From Sinorhizobium alkalisoli (lineage in GTDB: Bacteria; Pseudomonadota; Alphaproteobacteria; Rhizobiales; Rhizobiaceae), in assembly GCF_008932245.1 (NCBI RefSeq), contig NZ_CP034909.1, positions 3,280,001-3,344,000 of the forward strand: a DNA stretch of 64,000 nt, in the 5' to 3' direction. Below the pieces are notes generated by a model, which ran no database searches, was not told the DNA's origin, and was given only the letters and a program-made list of their open reading frames with translations. Below are positions 1 to 11,207 of the stretch, piece by piece; position 1 is the stretch's first letter, and every line of letters begins with the position of its first letter. Made by a program: the position numbers and the translations under genes.

Positions 1-447
1 CGAGTGCGGGGGCTCGGTCGGATCCTCGCCGAGGCACCCGCGCACCTGGTATAGCTCTTCGGCCTTCGCATACCACGGCTCGAGTTCCTCATATCGAAAA
101 GGCCACGCCGGCGAGATGCCATCAAGATGGATCATCTCCTCGAAATCCTCACGTCGGTAGCGGGTGAGTACCGCACCGTAGAACTTCGAATTGCCGCCGA
201 CATTGTAGTAGTTTCCGGGATTGAAGCCGGGGCCGCCCGCCTCGTACCAAGTCTCCTTCGGTCGGAATCGGCCGCGCTGGAAGATCGCCCGCTGATCGCG
301 GTTTTCCGGCCGGTCCTCGATATGGCCACCCGCTTCCAGGATGAGGATTTCCGCACCCGAAGGGGCAAGACCCGCCGCGACGGTGGCGCCGCCGATACCC
401 GAACCGATGATGACGACATCCGGCTCTCTCACCGCGGCCGCGCTCAT
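1..447 (-). CDS. GMC-family oxidoreductase, N-terminal part (cut by window edge)
   Basis: The first 149 codons are present; the rest lies beyond base 1. The N-terminus reads DVVIIGSGIGGATVAAGL, the FAD-binding Rossmann GxGxxG motif, followed by an ILEAGG strand end that contacts the ribose. Further on, NYYNVGGNSKFYG resembles the second conserved GMC segment that touches FAD. GMC enzymes oxidise alcohols or sugars (choline, glucose, 3-keto-sugar formation). The ATG overlaps the stop of the upstream ABC ATPase gene by 4 bp (ATGA), so it is probably translationally coupled to the sugar importer and may oxidise the imported substrate. No signal peptide is visible, so a cytoplasmic location is inferred. 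The substrate cannot be told from this fragment. Confidence 0.85.
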   Translation of the reverse strand, partial: MSAAAVREPDVVIIGSGIGGATVAAGLAPSGAEILILEAGGHIEDRPENRDQRAIFQRGRFRPKETWYEAGGPGFNPGNYYNVGGNSKFYGAVLTRYRREDFEEMIHLDGISPAWPFRYEELEPWYAKAEELYQVRGCLGEDPTEPPHS

Positions 448-1556
448 GCGATGCGATTCTCGCTCTCGGGATCGAAGAAGACCGCCTTGTCGAGATTGAA
501 GGCAAGGCGCGACGTCTGGCCGGGGGCGATGCGGGCATCGGCCCGGAGCCGGGCGATGATCTCCTTGCCGCCGAGCCGGGTGACGGCAAAGGTGTCGGAG
601 CCGGCCGGCTCGACCACTTCAATCAGGCAGTCGCCTTCGGCGACGAACTTCGCATTGCGGTCGGCGCCGTCCGGATCGGTCAGCGCCTCCGGACGGATAC
701 CGAAGACGACCTGTCTGCCGGCATAAGCGGACAGCGCGCCGTCATGCGGCACGGGAAGCCTCAGTGGTTCGGCATTCGGCCGCTCCAGCGCCACGGCGAC
801 CTGGGCGCCCTGGGTCTCGACGCGGACGCTCAGCAGGTTCATCGCTGGCGAGCCCATGAAATCGGCGACGAACATGTTGGCCGGGTTATTGTAGATCTCC
901 GCCGGCGTGCCGAACTGCTGCAGCACGCCGTCCTTGAGCACCGCGATCTTGGTCGCAAGCGTCATCGCCTCGATCTGGTCATGCGTCACATAGACGATCG
1001 TCGTCTTCATGCGGCCGTGCAGGCGCTTGATCTCGGTGCGCATGTCGACGCGCAGCTTGGCATCGAGGTTCGACAGCGGCTCGTCGAAAAGGAAGACCTG
1101 CGGTTCGCGCACGAGCGCCCGTCCCATGGCGACGCGCTGACGCTGGCCGCCGGAGAGCTGGCTCGGCTTGCGGTCGAGCAGGTGGCCGATCTGCAGCATG
1201 TCGGCGACCTGCTTAATGGCCTTGTCGCGTTCCTCCTTCGGCACGCCACGGATCTCCATGCCGAAGGCAATGTTGCCGGCGACCGTCATGTTCGGATAGA
1301 GCGCGTAGGACTGGAACACCATGGCGATGTCGCGCTTCGACGGGTGCAGGCCCGAGACCGAGCGGCCGTTGATGGCGATGTCGCCGGAGCTGATCGGCTC
1401 CAGCCCCGCAATCGTGTTCAGAAGGGTCGACTTGCCGCAGCCGGAGGGGCCGACGAGCACGAGGAAGCCGCCCTCCTCGATCTCGAGGCTGATGTCCTTC
1501 AGGATCTCGAGCGAGCCGTAGGACTTGCGCAGGTTGCTGATCTTCAGGAATGACAT
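444..1556 (-). CDS. Sugar ABC transporter ATP-binding protein (UgpC/MalK type)
   Basis: This 370-residue protein is the ATPase of a CUT1-type carbohydrate importer. It shows Walker A GPSGCGKST (about residues 37-45), signature LSGGQRQRVAMGRA, Walker B VFLFDEPLSNLDA, and switch His in VYVTHDQ. A C-terminal TOBE-like extension of about 130 residues is typical of MalK/UgpC proteins, which energise the permease pair on the cytoplasmic face. It begins 4 bp after the second permease stop and overlaps the downstream GMC gene by 4 bp, so it is inside one operon. Length fits the family. The exact sugar is not shown by this subunit. Confidence 0.95.
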   Translation of the reverse strand: MSFLKISNLRKSYGSLEILKDISLEIEEGGFLVLVGPSGCGKSTLLNTIAGLEPISSGDIAINGRSVSGLHPSKRDIAMVFQSYALYPNMTVAGNIAFGMEIRGVPKEERDKAIKQVADMLQIGHLLDRKPSQLSGGQRQRVAMGRALVREPQVFLFDEPLSNLDAKLRVDMRTEIKRLHGRMKTTIVYVTHDQIEAMTLATKIAVLKDGVLQQFGTPAEIYNNPANMFVADFMGSPAMNLLSVRVETQGAQVAVALERPNAEPLRLPVPHDGALSAYAGRQVVFGIRPEALTDPDGADRNAKFVAEGDCLIEVVEPAGSDTFAVTRLGGKEIIARLRADARIAPGQTSRLAFNLDKAVFFDPESENRIA

Positions 1557-1560
1557 GGGC

Positions 1561-2442
1561 TTATCCTTTCACGGCGCCGGACATCAGCCCGCGAACGAAG
1601 TAGCGGCCCGACACGATATAGACGATGAGCGTTGGCAGGGCGGCGAGGATCGCGCCGGCGAAGTGGACGTTGTATTCCTTGACCCCGGTCGAGGAGCTGA
1701 CGAGATTGTTGAGCGCGACCGTCATCGGGGTCGAGAAGGGGCCGGAGAAGGAAGCGCCGAACAGGAAGTCGTTCCAGATATTGGTGAACTGCCAGATGAC
1801 CGAGACGACGATGATCGGTCCGGAGGACGGCAGCATGATGCGCCGGAAGATCTGGAAGAAGCCGGCGCCGTCGATCTGCGCCGCACGCACCAGTTCGGTC
1901 GGAAACGCCTCGTAGTAATTGCGGAAATAGAGCGTCGTGAAGCCGATGCCGTAGACCACATGGACGAGGATCAGCCCGGAGATCGAGCCGGCAAGGCCGA
2001 GAATGCCGAGAATCCGCGCCATAGGGATCAGCACGATCTGGAACGGGATGAAGCAGGAAAGCAGCAGCATGCCGAAGAAGATGTTCGCGCCGGGGAAGCG
2101 CCACTTGGTCAGCACATAGCCGTTTAGCGCACCAATGATGGTCGAGATCGCCACGGCCGGAACGACCATCAGGATCGAGTTGATGAAGAACGGGCGAAGG
2201 CCGGTCGGCTGCACGCCGATCTGCGCCGTCGACCAGGCGGAAAGCCATGGCTCGATCGTCCAGGTCTCAGGCAGGTTCAGCATGCCGCCGCGGCGGATCT
2301 CGTCGAGCGGCTTCAGAGAGTTCACGACCATCACATAGAGCGGCAGCAGCGAGTAGAGCGCGAAGAGGACCAGCGCCAGGTATATCAGCGCCCGTGTCAG
2401 CCGGTTGTGCGAGATGACATTTTCTGGACTGGGAGCGCCCAT
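1561..2442 (-). CDS. Sugar ABC transporter permease (MalG/UgpE type)
   Basis: 293 residues and about six hydrophobic segments; this is the second inner-membrane subunit of a CUT1 importer. The EAA loop reads ELVRAAQIDGAGFFQIFRRIMLPSSGP, where it docks to the ATPase. The start ATG shares one base with the preceding permease stop (TGATG), giving MGAPSPENVISHN; longer readings upstream run through the other permease gene and are rejected. It is followed 4 bp later by the ATPase gene. It works as a heterodimer with the neighbouring permease. Confidence 0.94.
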   Translation of the reverse strand: MGAPSPENVISHNRLTRALIYLALVLFALYSLLPLYVMVVNSLKPLDEIRRGGMLNLPETWTIEPWLSAWSTAQIGVQPTGLRPFFINSILMVVPAVAISTIIGALNGYVLTKWRFPGANIFFGMLLLSCFIPFQIVLIPMARILGILGLAGSISGLILVHVVYGIGFTTLYFRNYYEAFPTELVRAAQIDGAGFFQIFRRIMLPSSGPIIVVSVIWQFTNIWNDFLFGASFSGPFSTPMTVALNNLVSSSTGVKEYNVHFAGAILAALPTLIVYIVSGRYFVRGLMSGAVKG

Positions 2443-3320
2443 CAGCGTTTTCCTCCCCGAACTTCGGAATAGAGATAGGGAATGATGATCGAGAAGATCA
2501 TCACCATCATGATGATCGCCGACGAGGCGCCGATCGCCATCTGGTTGCGCGTGAAAGTGTAGGAATACATGAAGGTCGCCGGCAGTTCTGTCGCCTGGCC
2601 CGGCCCGCCGCCGGTGAGCGCTATGATGAGGTCGTAGGCCTTGATCGCGAGATGGGCGAGAACGACGAAGGCCGAGAGGAAGACCGGACGCATCAGCGGA
2701 ATGATGATGCGCCGATAGATGGTCGGCGTCGTCGCCCCGTCGATCTGGGCGGCTTTGATGATCTCGTTGTCGACGCCGCGAAGGCCCGCCAGGAACATCG
2801 CCATGATGAAGCCGGTCGATTGCCAGACGGCGGCGATGACGACGCAATAGATCGCGAAGTTGCGGTCCTTGATCCAGTCGAATGAGAAACTCTCCCAGCC
2901 CCAGAGGTGCATGGTGTTCTCGAGCCCGATGCCGGGGTCGAGGAACCATTTCCAGGCCGTTCCCGTGACGATGAAGGAGAGCGCCATCGGGTAGAGATAG
3001 ATCGGCCTGAGGAGCCCCTCCGCCCGGATCTTCTGGTCGAGCAGGATGGCGAGCGCCAGGCCCAGGATCGAGCAGATCGCGATGTAGAGGGTCGCGAAGA
3101 TCGCCAGATTGCTGATCGCCCGCCACCAGTGTGGCAGGGCCCAGAGCCTCGAATAATTGCTCAAGCCGACGAAATCATAGGAGGGCAGCATGCGGCTGTT
3201 CGTCATCGACAGGAAGCCGGTATAGACGATGAAGCCGTAGACGAAGACCAGGACTATCAGAAAGCTGGGGGCAAGCACGAGCTTCGGCAGAAGCTCCTGC
3301 AGCCGGGCGCGGCTATCCAT
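2442..3320 (-). CDS. Sugar ABC transporter permease (MalF/UgpA type)
   Basis: 292 residues from the ATG giving MDSRARLQELL; a GTG four codons earlier is possible, but GGTGG eight bases before the ATG favours the later start. Hydrophobic segments alternate with the loop EIIKAAQIDGATTPTIYRRI, the EAA docking motif. It is the first permease of a CUT1 importer. The gene lies about 230 bp after the solute-binding protein gene, with a long palindromic repeat between, and joins the next permease by TGATG. The spacing suggests that the binding protein is made in excess over the membrane parts, a common arrangement. Confidence 0.93.
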   Translation of the reverse strand: MDSRARLQELLPKLVLAPSFLIVLVFVYGFIVYTGFLSMTNSRMLPSYDFVGLSNYSRLWALPHWWRAISNLAIFATLYIAICSILGLALAILLDQKIRAEGLLRPIYLYPMALSFIVTGTAWKWFLDPGIGLENTMHLWGWESFSFDWIKDRNFAIYCVVIAAVWQSTGFIMAMFLAGLRGVDNEIIKAAQIDGATTPTIYRRIIIPLMRPVFLSAFVVLAHLAIKAYDLIIALTGGGPGQATELPATFMYSYTFTRNQMAIGASSAIIMMVMIFSIIIPYLYSEVRGGKR

Positions 3321-3332
3321 GTTCGTTACCAC

Positions 3333-3550
3333 CGTTGACGCATTGTTTCGTTCAAACCGCCCGAATACCCCTCACCTGGCTCTCTCCTCCACTGTGCAGA
3401 GAGCACCGGGCATCAACCCGCGACCTGAGGGACACGAGGGCACTGGAGCTTGCCGCGGGTCCTTCTCCCCGCGCGCGGGGAGAAGGTGCCGGTCCACCCT
3501 CCGCAGCTGCTGCGGAGGACGGGCAGGCGGATGAGGGGCAGTGACCGCCC
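3333..3550. repeat. RIME-like palindromic intergenic element between binding-protein and permease genes
   Basis: This gap contains a perfect 26-bp palindrome at 3461-3486 (CCTTCTCCCCGCG and its complement). A second hairpin follows at 3498-3518, CCTCCGCAG-ctg-CTGCGGAGG. The element ends in gcggatgaggggca, a tail also seen in the element at 38.65 kb. Such structures are common Rhizobium intergenic mosaic elements. Sited between a binding-protein gene and its permease gene, the hairpins would be transcribed and could protect the upstream mRNA end; that role is inferred. Confidence 0.75.
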
Positions 3551-4795
3551 CTACTTCGCCGCCTCGACAGCCGAGACGAGCTCCTCGACCGCTTCCTCCG
3601 AGTTGATCTCGCCGTTGAAGTGACGGGTCACCACGTCATAGATGGCGTTCTTGACGGAGGCCGGATTGGCATGGCCATGCGCCATTGAGCCGTAAAGCGT
3701 GCCGTTCGCATTGGCCTCTGCAAGGTCCTTGATGCCTTTCTTGCCGCAGTCGTCGAAATCGGTGTCCGGAACGTCGGTGCGGGCTGGTACCGAACCCTTG
3801 ACCACGTTGAAGGCTGACTGGAAGGTCGGGCTTTCGATCGCCGAGGCCATCGCCAGCTGCGCCGGGACCTTTTCTTCTGAGACCTTGAACATCGCGAACT
3901 GGTCGGAGTTGAAGGTGACCGAGCCTTGCGTTCCGGGGAAGCGGATGCAGACGAAGTCCTCGCCCGGCTTCTTGCCGGCCTTCAGGAACTCGCCCTTCGC
4001 CCAGTCGCCCATGAACTGCAGGCCGGCCTTGTCCTCGATCACCATCGACGAGGCGAGATTCCAGTCGCGGCCGGAGAAGTTGTCGTCCACATAGGAGCGG
4101 AGCTTCGTCATCCGGTCGAAAGCCTCCTTCATCTTGTCGCCGCCGAGTGCTGCCGGATCGAGGTCGATGAAGGCTTGCTTGTAGAAGTCGTTGCCGAGCG
4201 AGAGTACGACCGCGTCGAAGATCGTCGCGTCCTGCCAAGCCTGGCCGCCATGGGCAACGGGCGTGATGCCCTGCTCCTTGAAATTGTCGAGCAGTGCGAT
4301 CAGCTCCTCCCAGGTCGTCGGCTCCTTGCCCCCGGCCTTGTCGAGCGCCGCCTTGTTGATCCACACCCAGTTGGTCGAATGGACGTTCACCGGAGCGGCG
4401 ATCCAGTGGCCGTCATATTTCGAGAACTGCTGTAGCGCGCCCGGGATGACCTTCTCCCAGCCCTCCTTTGCGGCCACCTCGTCGAGATTGCCGAGCGCGC
4501 CTTCCTTGGCCCAGTCGAGAATGTCGAAGCCGAGCATCTGCACTGCCGTCGGCGCGTTTCCGGAGGTGACGCGCGCGCGCAATACCGTCATCGCCTCCGT
4601 GCCGCCGCCGCCGGCGACCGGCATGTCCGTCCAGCCGATGCCCTTGCTTTCCAGATCCTTCTTCAGAACGTCGAGTGCCGCCGCCTCGCCGCCGGACGTC
4701 CACCAGTGCAGCACTTCCACATTCTCGGCTGCACGCGCGGCGGTCGCCGCGAACATCAAAGCCGCAACCGCTGTCGTCGTCATCAACTTGCGCAT
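3551..4795 (-). CDS. Periplasmic sugar-binding protein of ABC importer (GtsA/COG1653-like)
   Basis: 414 residues. A signal peptide is evident: [22 protein letters not shown] then [10 protein letters not shown]. The [20 protein letters not shown] opening and the [19 protein letters not shown] segment resemble, from memory, the glucose/mannose-binding protein GtsA of Pseudomonas and its rhizobial homologues. That makes a hexose or a related monosaccharide a reasonable guess, but binding residues were not mapped. It is upstream of two permeases and an ATPase on the same strand. About 190 bp separate it from the aldehyde dehydrogenase gene, leaving room for its own promoter, though none is obvious. 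Confidence 0.93.
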   Translation of the reverse strand: MRKLMTTTAVAALMFAATAARAAENVEVLHWWTSGGEAAALDVLKKDLESKGIGWTDMPVAGGGGTEAMTVLRARVTSGNAPTAVQMLGFDILDWAKEGALGNLDEVAAKEGWEKVIPGALQQFSKYDGHWIAAPVNVHSTNWVWINKAALDKAGGKEPTTWEELIALLDNFKEQGITPVAHGGQAWQDATIFDAVVLSLGNDFYKQAFIDLDPAALGGDKMKEAFDRMTKLRSYVDDNFSGRDWNLASSMVIEDKAGLQFMGDWAKGEFLKAGKKPGEDFVCIRFPGTQGSVTFNSDQFAMFKVSEEKVPAQLAMASAIESPTFQSAFNVVKGSVPARTDVPDTDFDDCGKKGIKDLAEANANGTLYGSMAHGHANPASVKNAIYDVVTRHFNGEINSEEAVEELVSAVEAAK

Positions 4796-4992
4796 CGTTT
4801 TCCTCCCGTTTGCAAGTTACCGAAGCGGGGAATCTCCGCCCGCCTACTCTTTCCTTGCCGCCCCCGCTCGTTTCCGGCGGGACGGCATCGCCCGCGGCTT
4901 CTGCCGCAAGCCTAATCAAGATGTTACACCCTTTCCCCGGTCAGGACGACTTCACCCTTAGCCGGACCATCTTCCAGCAGGCGTCTCCCCAT

Positions 4993-6501
4993 CTAGCGCG
5001 GCATCCACCAGTTGGTACGCTCGCCGATATGCATGTTGAGCGTCTTCGTTTCCGTGTAGTCCTCGACCGCATGGCGCCCGAGTTCACGGCCGAGACCCGA
5101 CTGCCGGTAGCCGCCGAAGGGCAGTTCCGCAGCGCCATCCATGAAGGTGTTCATCCAGACCGTACCGGCGCGCACCCGCCGCCCGACCGTCAGGCACGTA
5201 TCGAAGCCACGGCTCCAGACAGCGGCCGAGAGCCCGTAATCGATCGAGTTGGCAATGCGGATCGCCTCTTCCATAGTCTCGAAAGTAAGCACCGAGAGGA
5301 CCGGCCCGAAGACTTCCTCGCGCGCCACCGCCATGTCCGGCCGCACGGCCGAGAGGATGGTCGGCGCCATGAACTGCCCCATGCCGAGCTCGAGCGCCGC
5401 GCCGCCCCCGGCGACGGTGGCGCCATCATTCGCCGCGGCAGAAACATAGCCGGTAATCTTTTCCAGGTGTTCAGGCGTGATGATCGCTCCGACCTGAGTA
5501 TCCGGGTCGAGGGGATCGCCGACCTTGACCTTGGCCGCGAGGCTGGCGATGCGTGCCGTCACCTCCTCGGCAATCTCGCGATGCAGGATCAGCCGCGAGC
5601 CGGCATTGCAGCATTCGCCTGCGTTGAAATAGGCGCCGAAAACGGCGGCATCGACGAATTCTTCGAGATTGGCGTCGGGGAAGACGATCTGCGGGTTCTT
5701 GCCGCCGAGCTCGAGCGAGACCTTCTTCAGCGTCTGGGCGGCATTGGCCATTGTGAGCCGGCCGACCCCCGTCGACCCGGTGAAGGAGACCATGTCGACT
5801 TCCGGATGGCTGGTGAGCGGCGCGCCCGCCTCCGGCCCGGTTCCGACGATGATGTTGACGACGCCGGCCGGCAAGCCGGCGGCCTCGAGGATTTCGCCGA
5901 GGACGAGCGTCGAGCCCGAGGTGAGTTCCGATGGCTTCACGACGGCGGTGCAGCCGGCCGCGAGCGCGAAGGGCAGTTTCTGGCTGACAATCAGGAAGGG
6001 GAAATTCCAGGGCGTGACGATCGAGACGACGCCGATTGCCTCGCGCAGCACGACGCCGAGCGTGCCGTCGCCGAGCGTGTTGTAGCTTTCGCCGGAAAGC
6101 TCGCGGGCGAGTGCCGCGGCATAGCGCCAGATGTCAGCCGCGCCCGCAAGCTCGCCCTTTGCCTGGCTGATCGGCTTGCCGGATTCGATCGCGTCGAGAA
6201 AGGCAAGCTCGTCTGCACGTGCGGCAATCATGTCGGCCGCACGCAGGAGGATCAGCGAACGCTCCGCCGCGGTCATGCGCGGCCAGGGACCGTCGTCGAA
6301 GGCGCGCCGTGCCGCGGCGATCGCCCGTTCCGCATCCGCCCGTGTCGCCGCCTGATAGCGGCTGACGACGACGCCGTGGCCGGGCGCGACGCGTTCAATC
6401 GTCCGGCCTTCGGCGCCCGCAACCCATTGGCCGTCGATCAGCATGCGGAATTCGCGCACCTTATAATCGCCGAGCCCCTTCGGCCGCACCAGAACCGTCA
6501 T
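4993..6501 (-). CDS. NAD(P)-dependent aldehyde dehydrogenase
   Basis: 502 residues, the usual ALDH length. Visible motifs are TPWNFP with the oxyanion Asn (about residue 166), FTGSTGVG for the cofactor, LELGGK with the general-base Glu (about 264), and NAGECCNAGS with the catalytic Cys (about 298). It oxidises an aldehyde to an acid in the cytoplasm. The ATG at 6501 forms TGATG with the stop of the enoyl-CoA hydratase gene and has AGGGAG seven bases before it; an ATG two codons earlier sits too close to that site. Its place between CoA enzymes and a sugar importer suggests a role in the same catabolic route. Substrate class (betaine, succinate or glyceraldehyde type) is not resolved. Confidence 0.93.
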   Translation of the reverse strand: MTVLVRPKGLGDYKVREFRMLIDGQWVAGAEGRTIERVAPGHGVVVSRYQAATRADAERAIAAARRAFDDGPWPRMTAAERSLILLRAADMIAARADELAFLDAIESGKPISQAKGELAGAADIWRYAAALARELSGESYNTLGDGTLGVVLREAIGVVSIVTPWNFPFLIVSQKLPFALAAGCTAVVKPSELTSGSTLVLGEILEAAGLPAGVVNIIVGTGPEAGAPLTSHPEVDMVSFTGSTGVGRLTMANAAQTLKKVSLELGGKNPQIVFPDANLEEFVDAAVFGAYFNAGECCNAGSRLILHREIAEEVTARIASLAAKVKVGDPLDPDTQVGAIITPEHLEKITGYVSAAANDGATVAGGGAALELGMGQFMAPTILSAVRPDMAVAREEVFGPVLSVLTFETMEEAIRIANSIDYGLSAAVWSRGFDTCLTVGRRVRAGTVWMNTFMDGAAELPFGGYRQSGLGRELGRHAVEDYTETKTLNMHIGERTNWWMPR

Positions 6502-7280
6502 CACCATTCTCCCTTGAAACGGGCTTCGCGTTTCTCGCCGAAGGCGGCGATGCCTTCCTTGAGGTCGCCTGTCTTGGCGACGAGGATCGAGCCCAGCGCC
6601 TCGACCGCGGCGCCCTTGTCCTCGCCATTCGCCGAGGCAATCATCAGTTTCGACACTTCAAGCGCCGCGGGACCGCGGGAGGCCACACGCGCCCCATAGT
6701 CCCGCGCCTCCCGCATCACCGTTCCCGGTTCGACCACGAGATCGACCAGGCCCTCGGCCTTCGCCTCTTCGCCCGAGAACATCTCACCGCCGAGGACCAT
6801 GCGCCGCACGATCTGCGCGCCAAATCGGGCGACGAGGCGCTGCGTGCCGGACCAGCCGGGCACCATTCCGAGGCTCGTCTCCGGCAGGCCGATCTTCACG
6901 TGTTTCTCGGCGATCCGGATATCCGCGGCCGCCGCGAGTTCCAGCCCGCCGCCGAGCGCATGGCCGTTGAGCGCCGCGATCACCGGCACGCGCAGCGTTG
7001 CCAGCCGCTCGAAGACCCGATGGCCAAAGCGTACCCAATCGTGGCCGAATGCCTGCGGCTCCATGGCGCCCCAGGCCTTTATGTCGCCGCCGGCAGAGAA
7101 GGCCTTGCCCTCGCCGGTCAAGATCGCGACGCGCACGGCACGATCCGCCTCGACCCTGTCGCAGGCGGCGGCGAGCGCCTTCAGCATGTCGAGGTCGAAG
7201 GCATTGAGCCTTTCCGGCCGCGCGATCGTCAGGATCGCAATCGCACCGTCGACTTCGACGCGAATCCGGTCGTCAGCCAT
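6501..7280 (-). CDS. Enoyl-CoA hydratase/isomerase (crotonase family)
   Basis: 259 residues from MADDRIRVEV. Oxyanion-hole segments KAFSAGGDIK (about 59-68) and NGHALGGGLEL (105-115) are present. Both catalytic Glu positions of true hydratases appear to be filled, E114 in GGLEL and E134 in LPETSLGMVPGWSG. It should add water to, or isomerise, an acyl-CoA double bond. The start lies 8 bp inside the end of the CoA-transferase gene; upstream in-frame codons encode an Arg-rich stretch with no family match and are rejected. Its partner CoA-transferase would supply the thioester. Confidence 0.92.
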   Translation of the reverse strand: MADDRIRVEVDGAIAILTIARPERLNAFDLDMLKALAAACDRVEADRAVRVAILTGEGKAFSAGGDIKAWGAMEPQAFGHDWVRFGHRVFERLATLRVPVIAALNGHALGGGLELAAAADIRIAEKHVKIGLPETSLGMVPGWSGTQRLVARFGAQIVRRMVLGGEMFSGEEAKAEGLVDLVVEPGTVMREARDYGARVASRGPAALEVSKLMIASANGEDKGAAVEALGSILVAKTGDLKEGIAAFGEKREARFKGEW

Positions 7281-8907
7281 CGGCGCCTCCCACAATCGTC
7301 CGCCGCGGCTTGGCCGGCAAGCTGAGCCCGATCGGCGCCTCCTGAAACAGCGCCGCATCCATAACCTTCAGCCCGTCGGAAACGAGAAGCGGAAATTCGG
7401 ACTGCCCGAGAACATGCTCCTGAAGATCGACGCCCGGCGCAATCTCCGTGAGCATGATTCCTTCCGGCGTCAGCTTCATCACCGCGCGCTCGGTGACATA
7501 GGTCACGTCCTGCCCCTGCTCGATGGCCCGCCGGCCGGAGAAGGTGACATGCTCGACGCGATCGACGAGCTTCTTGAGCTTGCCTTCCTTCTCGATGACG
7601 AGCCGCCCGTCGGCGACCGCGAGCCGGGCGCCGGCATTGAACATGCCGGAAAAAACGATCTTTCTGGCACGCGCGGTGATGTCGACGAAGCCCCCTGCCC
7701 CCGCCGTCACATGCGGCCGGAAGCTGAGCTTCGAGACATTGACCGAGCCCGTTCGGTCGATTTCCAGGAAGGACAGCAGCGAAGCATCGAAGCCCGCCCC
7801 CTGGAAGTAGGTGAACTGATGCGGCGACGGCATGAACGCGTCGGCATTCGCGGCGCAGCCGAAGGCGAAATCGAGAAGCGGAACGCCGCCGACCGCGCCC
7901 TGCTCGATCACCCAGGTCACGGCCCCGTGCAACCCTTCTTCAAGGAGGATCCGCGGGACGTTGGCGGAGATGCCGAAGCCGAGATTGACGGCACTTCCGG
8001 CCTCGAGCTCCTGCGCGACGCGACGCGCGATCACCTTCTGAATGTTGAATTCCGGCAGGCGGAAGCTGTCGAGCGGGCGGAAGATCTCGCCGGAAATCGC
8101 CGGGTCGTAGAGCGTCTGCGTCGTCTGCTTCTGTTCGGGATCGACGACGATATAGTCGACGAGCACGCCGGGAACGCGCACGTCATGGGGCTTGAGCGAA
8201 CCCTCCCTTGCGAGGCGCTTCACCTGGGCAATGACGATTCCACCATTGTTGCGGGCGGCAAGCGCCTGGTCGAGACCGCCGAGATAAGCGCCTTCATGTT
8301 CATAGGTGAGATTGCCGCGCTCGTCCGCCGTGGTCGCGCGGATGATCGCGACCTCAGGGGCGATCGCCTTGAAATAGAGCCAGTCCTCGCCCTCGAAGGA
8401 AATCTTCTTCACGACCGGCTCGGCGGCGGCCGCCGCATTCATGGCACAGCCTTCGCGCGACGGATCGACGAAGGTGTCGAGCCCGACCTTGGTCATCACC
8501 CCCGGTCGCCTGGCCGCCGCCTCGCGATGCATGTCGAAGAGGATGCCGGAGGGGATGTTATAGGCGGCGACGTCGTTGGCGCCGATCATCTGCCAGATCA
8601 GCGGCGGCTCCGCACTCGACGGCCCGGATGGGTAGGAGCCGCCAATGATCCGCTTGAGCAGATCCTTCCTGGCAATGTGGTCGACCCCCTTGATGCCGCT
8701 CATGTCGCCGGCGGCGATCGGATGCAGGGTTGTCAGATCCCGCGGGTGGCCGGTCGCGTCGAAGCGCTCGCCGATCGCCTTCAGCATCAGGTCCGGGCAG
8801 CCAAGCCCGCTCGAGGAGGAGACGGAAACGACCGCGCCGTCCGGAATGAGGGCCGCCGCTTCGGCCGGGCTGATGTGCTTGCTGGAAAGTGCTGGTGTCG
8901 ACCGCAT
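7273..8907 (-). CDS. Acyl-CoA:carboxylate CoA-transferase (family I, PCT/YdiF-like, fused alpha-beta)
   Basis: 544 residues, matching fused-subunit family I transferases such as propionate or acetate CoA-transferase. The N-terminal half has IPDGAVVSVSSSSGLGCPD and the C-terminal half has VIEQGAVGGVPLLDFAFG, where E335 is the likely catalytic Glu that forms the glutamyl-CoA thioester. The ATG chosen is 4 bp after the stop of the oxidoreductase gene; an earlier in-frame start would lie inside that gene. It should move CoA from a donor such as acetyl-CoA to an acid, perhaps the product of the adjacent aldehyde dehydrogenase. This link is inference. Confidence 0.9.
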   Translation of the reverse strand: MRSTPALSSKHISPAEAAALIPDGAVVSVSSSSGLGCPDLMLKAIGERFDATGHPRDLTTLHPIAAGDMSGIKGVDHIARKDLLKRIIGGSYPSGPSSAEPPLIWQMIGANDVAAYNIPSGILFDMHREAAARRPGVMTKVGLDTFVDPSREGCAMNAAAAAEPVVKKISFEGEDWLYFKAIAPEVAIIRATTADERGNLTYEHEGAYLGGLDQALAARNNGGIVIAQVKRLAREGSLKPHDVRVPGVLVDYIVVDPEQKQTTQTLYDPAISGEIFRPLDSFRLPEFNIQKVIARRVAQELEAGSAVNLGFGISANVPRILLEEGLHGAVTWVIEQGAVGGVPLLDFAFGCAANADAFMPSPHQFTYFQGAGFDASLLSFLEIDRTGSVNVSKLSFRPHVTAGAGGFVDITARARKIVFSGMFNAGARLAVADGRLVIEKEGKLKKLVDRVEHVTFSGRRAIEQGQDVTYVTERAVMKLTPEGIMLTEIAPGVDLQEHVLGQSEFPLLVSDGLKVMDAALFQEAPIGLSLPAKPRRTIVGGADG

Positions 8908-8911
8908 GCGC

Positions 8912-10953
<2,042 letters not shown>

Positions 10954-10988
10954 GAATGCCTCCTCACCAGTTTTTCATTTCTGGATGC

Positions 10989-11018
10989 TACATAATTGGA
11001 TCGTTCCAATGTCGTCAA
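10989..11018 (-). promoter_or_regulatory. lacI-operon promoter with LacI-type operator in the spacer
   Basis: On the minus strand TTGACG (11018-11013) and TATGTA (10994-10989) are separated by 18 bp. The spacer holds the near-perfect palindrome ATTGGAACGATCCAAT (10995-11010). The centre AACGAT with flanking TTGG/CCAA is a typical LacI-family operator. A repressor bound there would block RNA polymerase, giving autoregulation of the regulator and the downstream catabolic operon. Confidence 0.75.
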
Positions 11019-11207
11019 GGGGGATTCGTTCACATTTTTTTACCGGCGATGGAGTCGCTAAGGCGGTTGCGCCATGGGCTAAGGGGAAGGCATTGATCAA
11101 TAAAGACTTGCAATTTCATAGGTTTGCTCTCTGGCCCAGCCGCGAAGCGCCGCCTGGGCCGGCACAAGAACCATGACGCGATCCCGCGCAGGCTCGAATT
11201 TTCTACC

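Noticed and set aside
4675..6699. 674-codon open frame on the plus strand over the aldehyde dehydrogenase
   Set aside because: Antisense of a gene with complete ALDH motifs.
6896..6915. TTCACGTGTTT in the hydratase gene as parS
   Set aside because: Only half of the palindrome matches.
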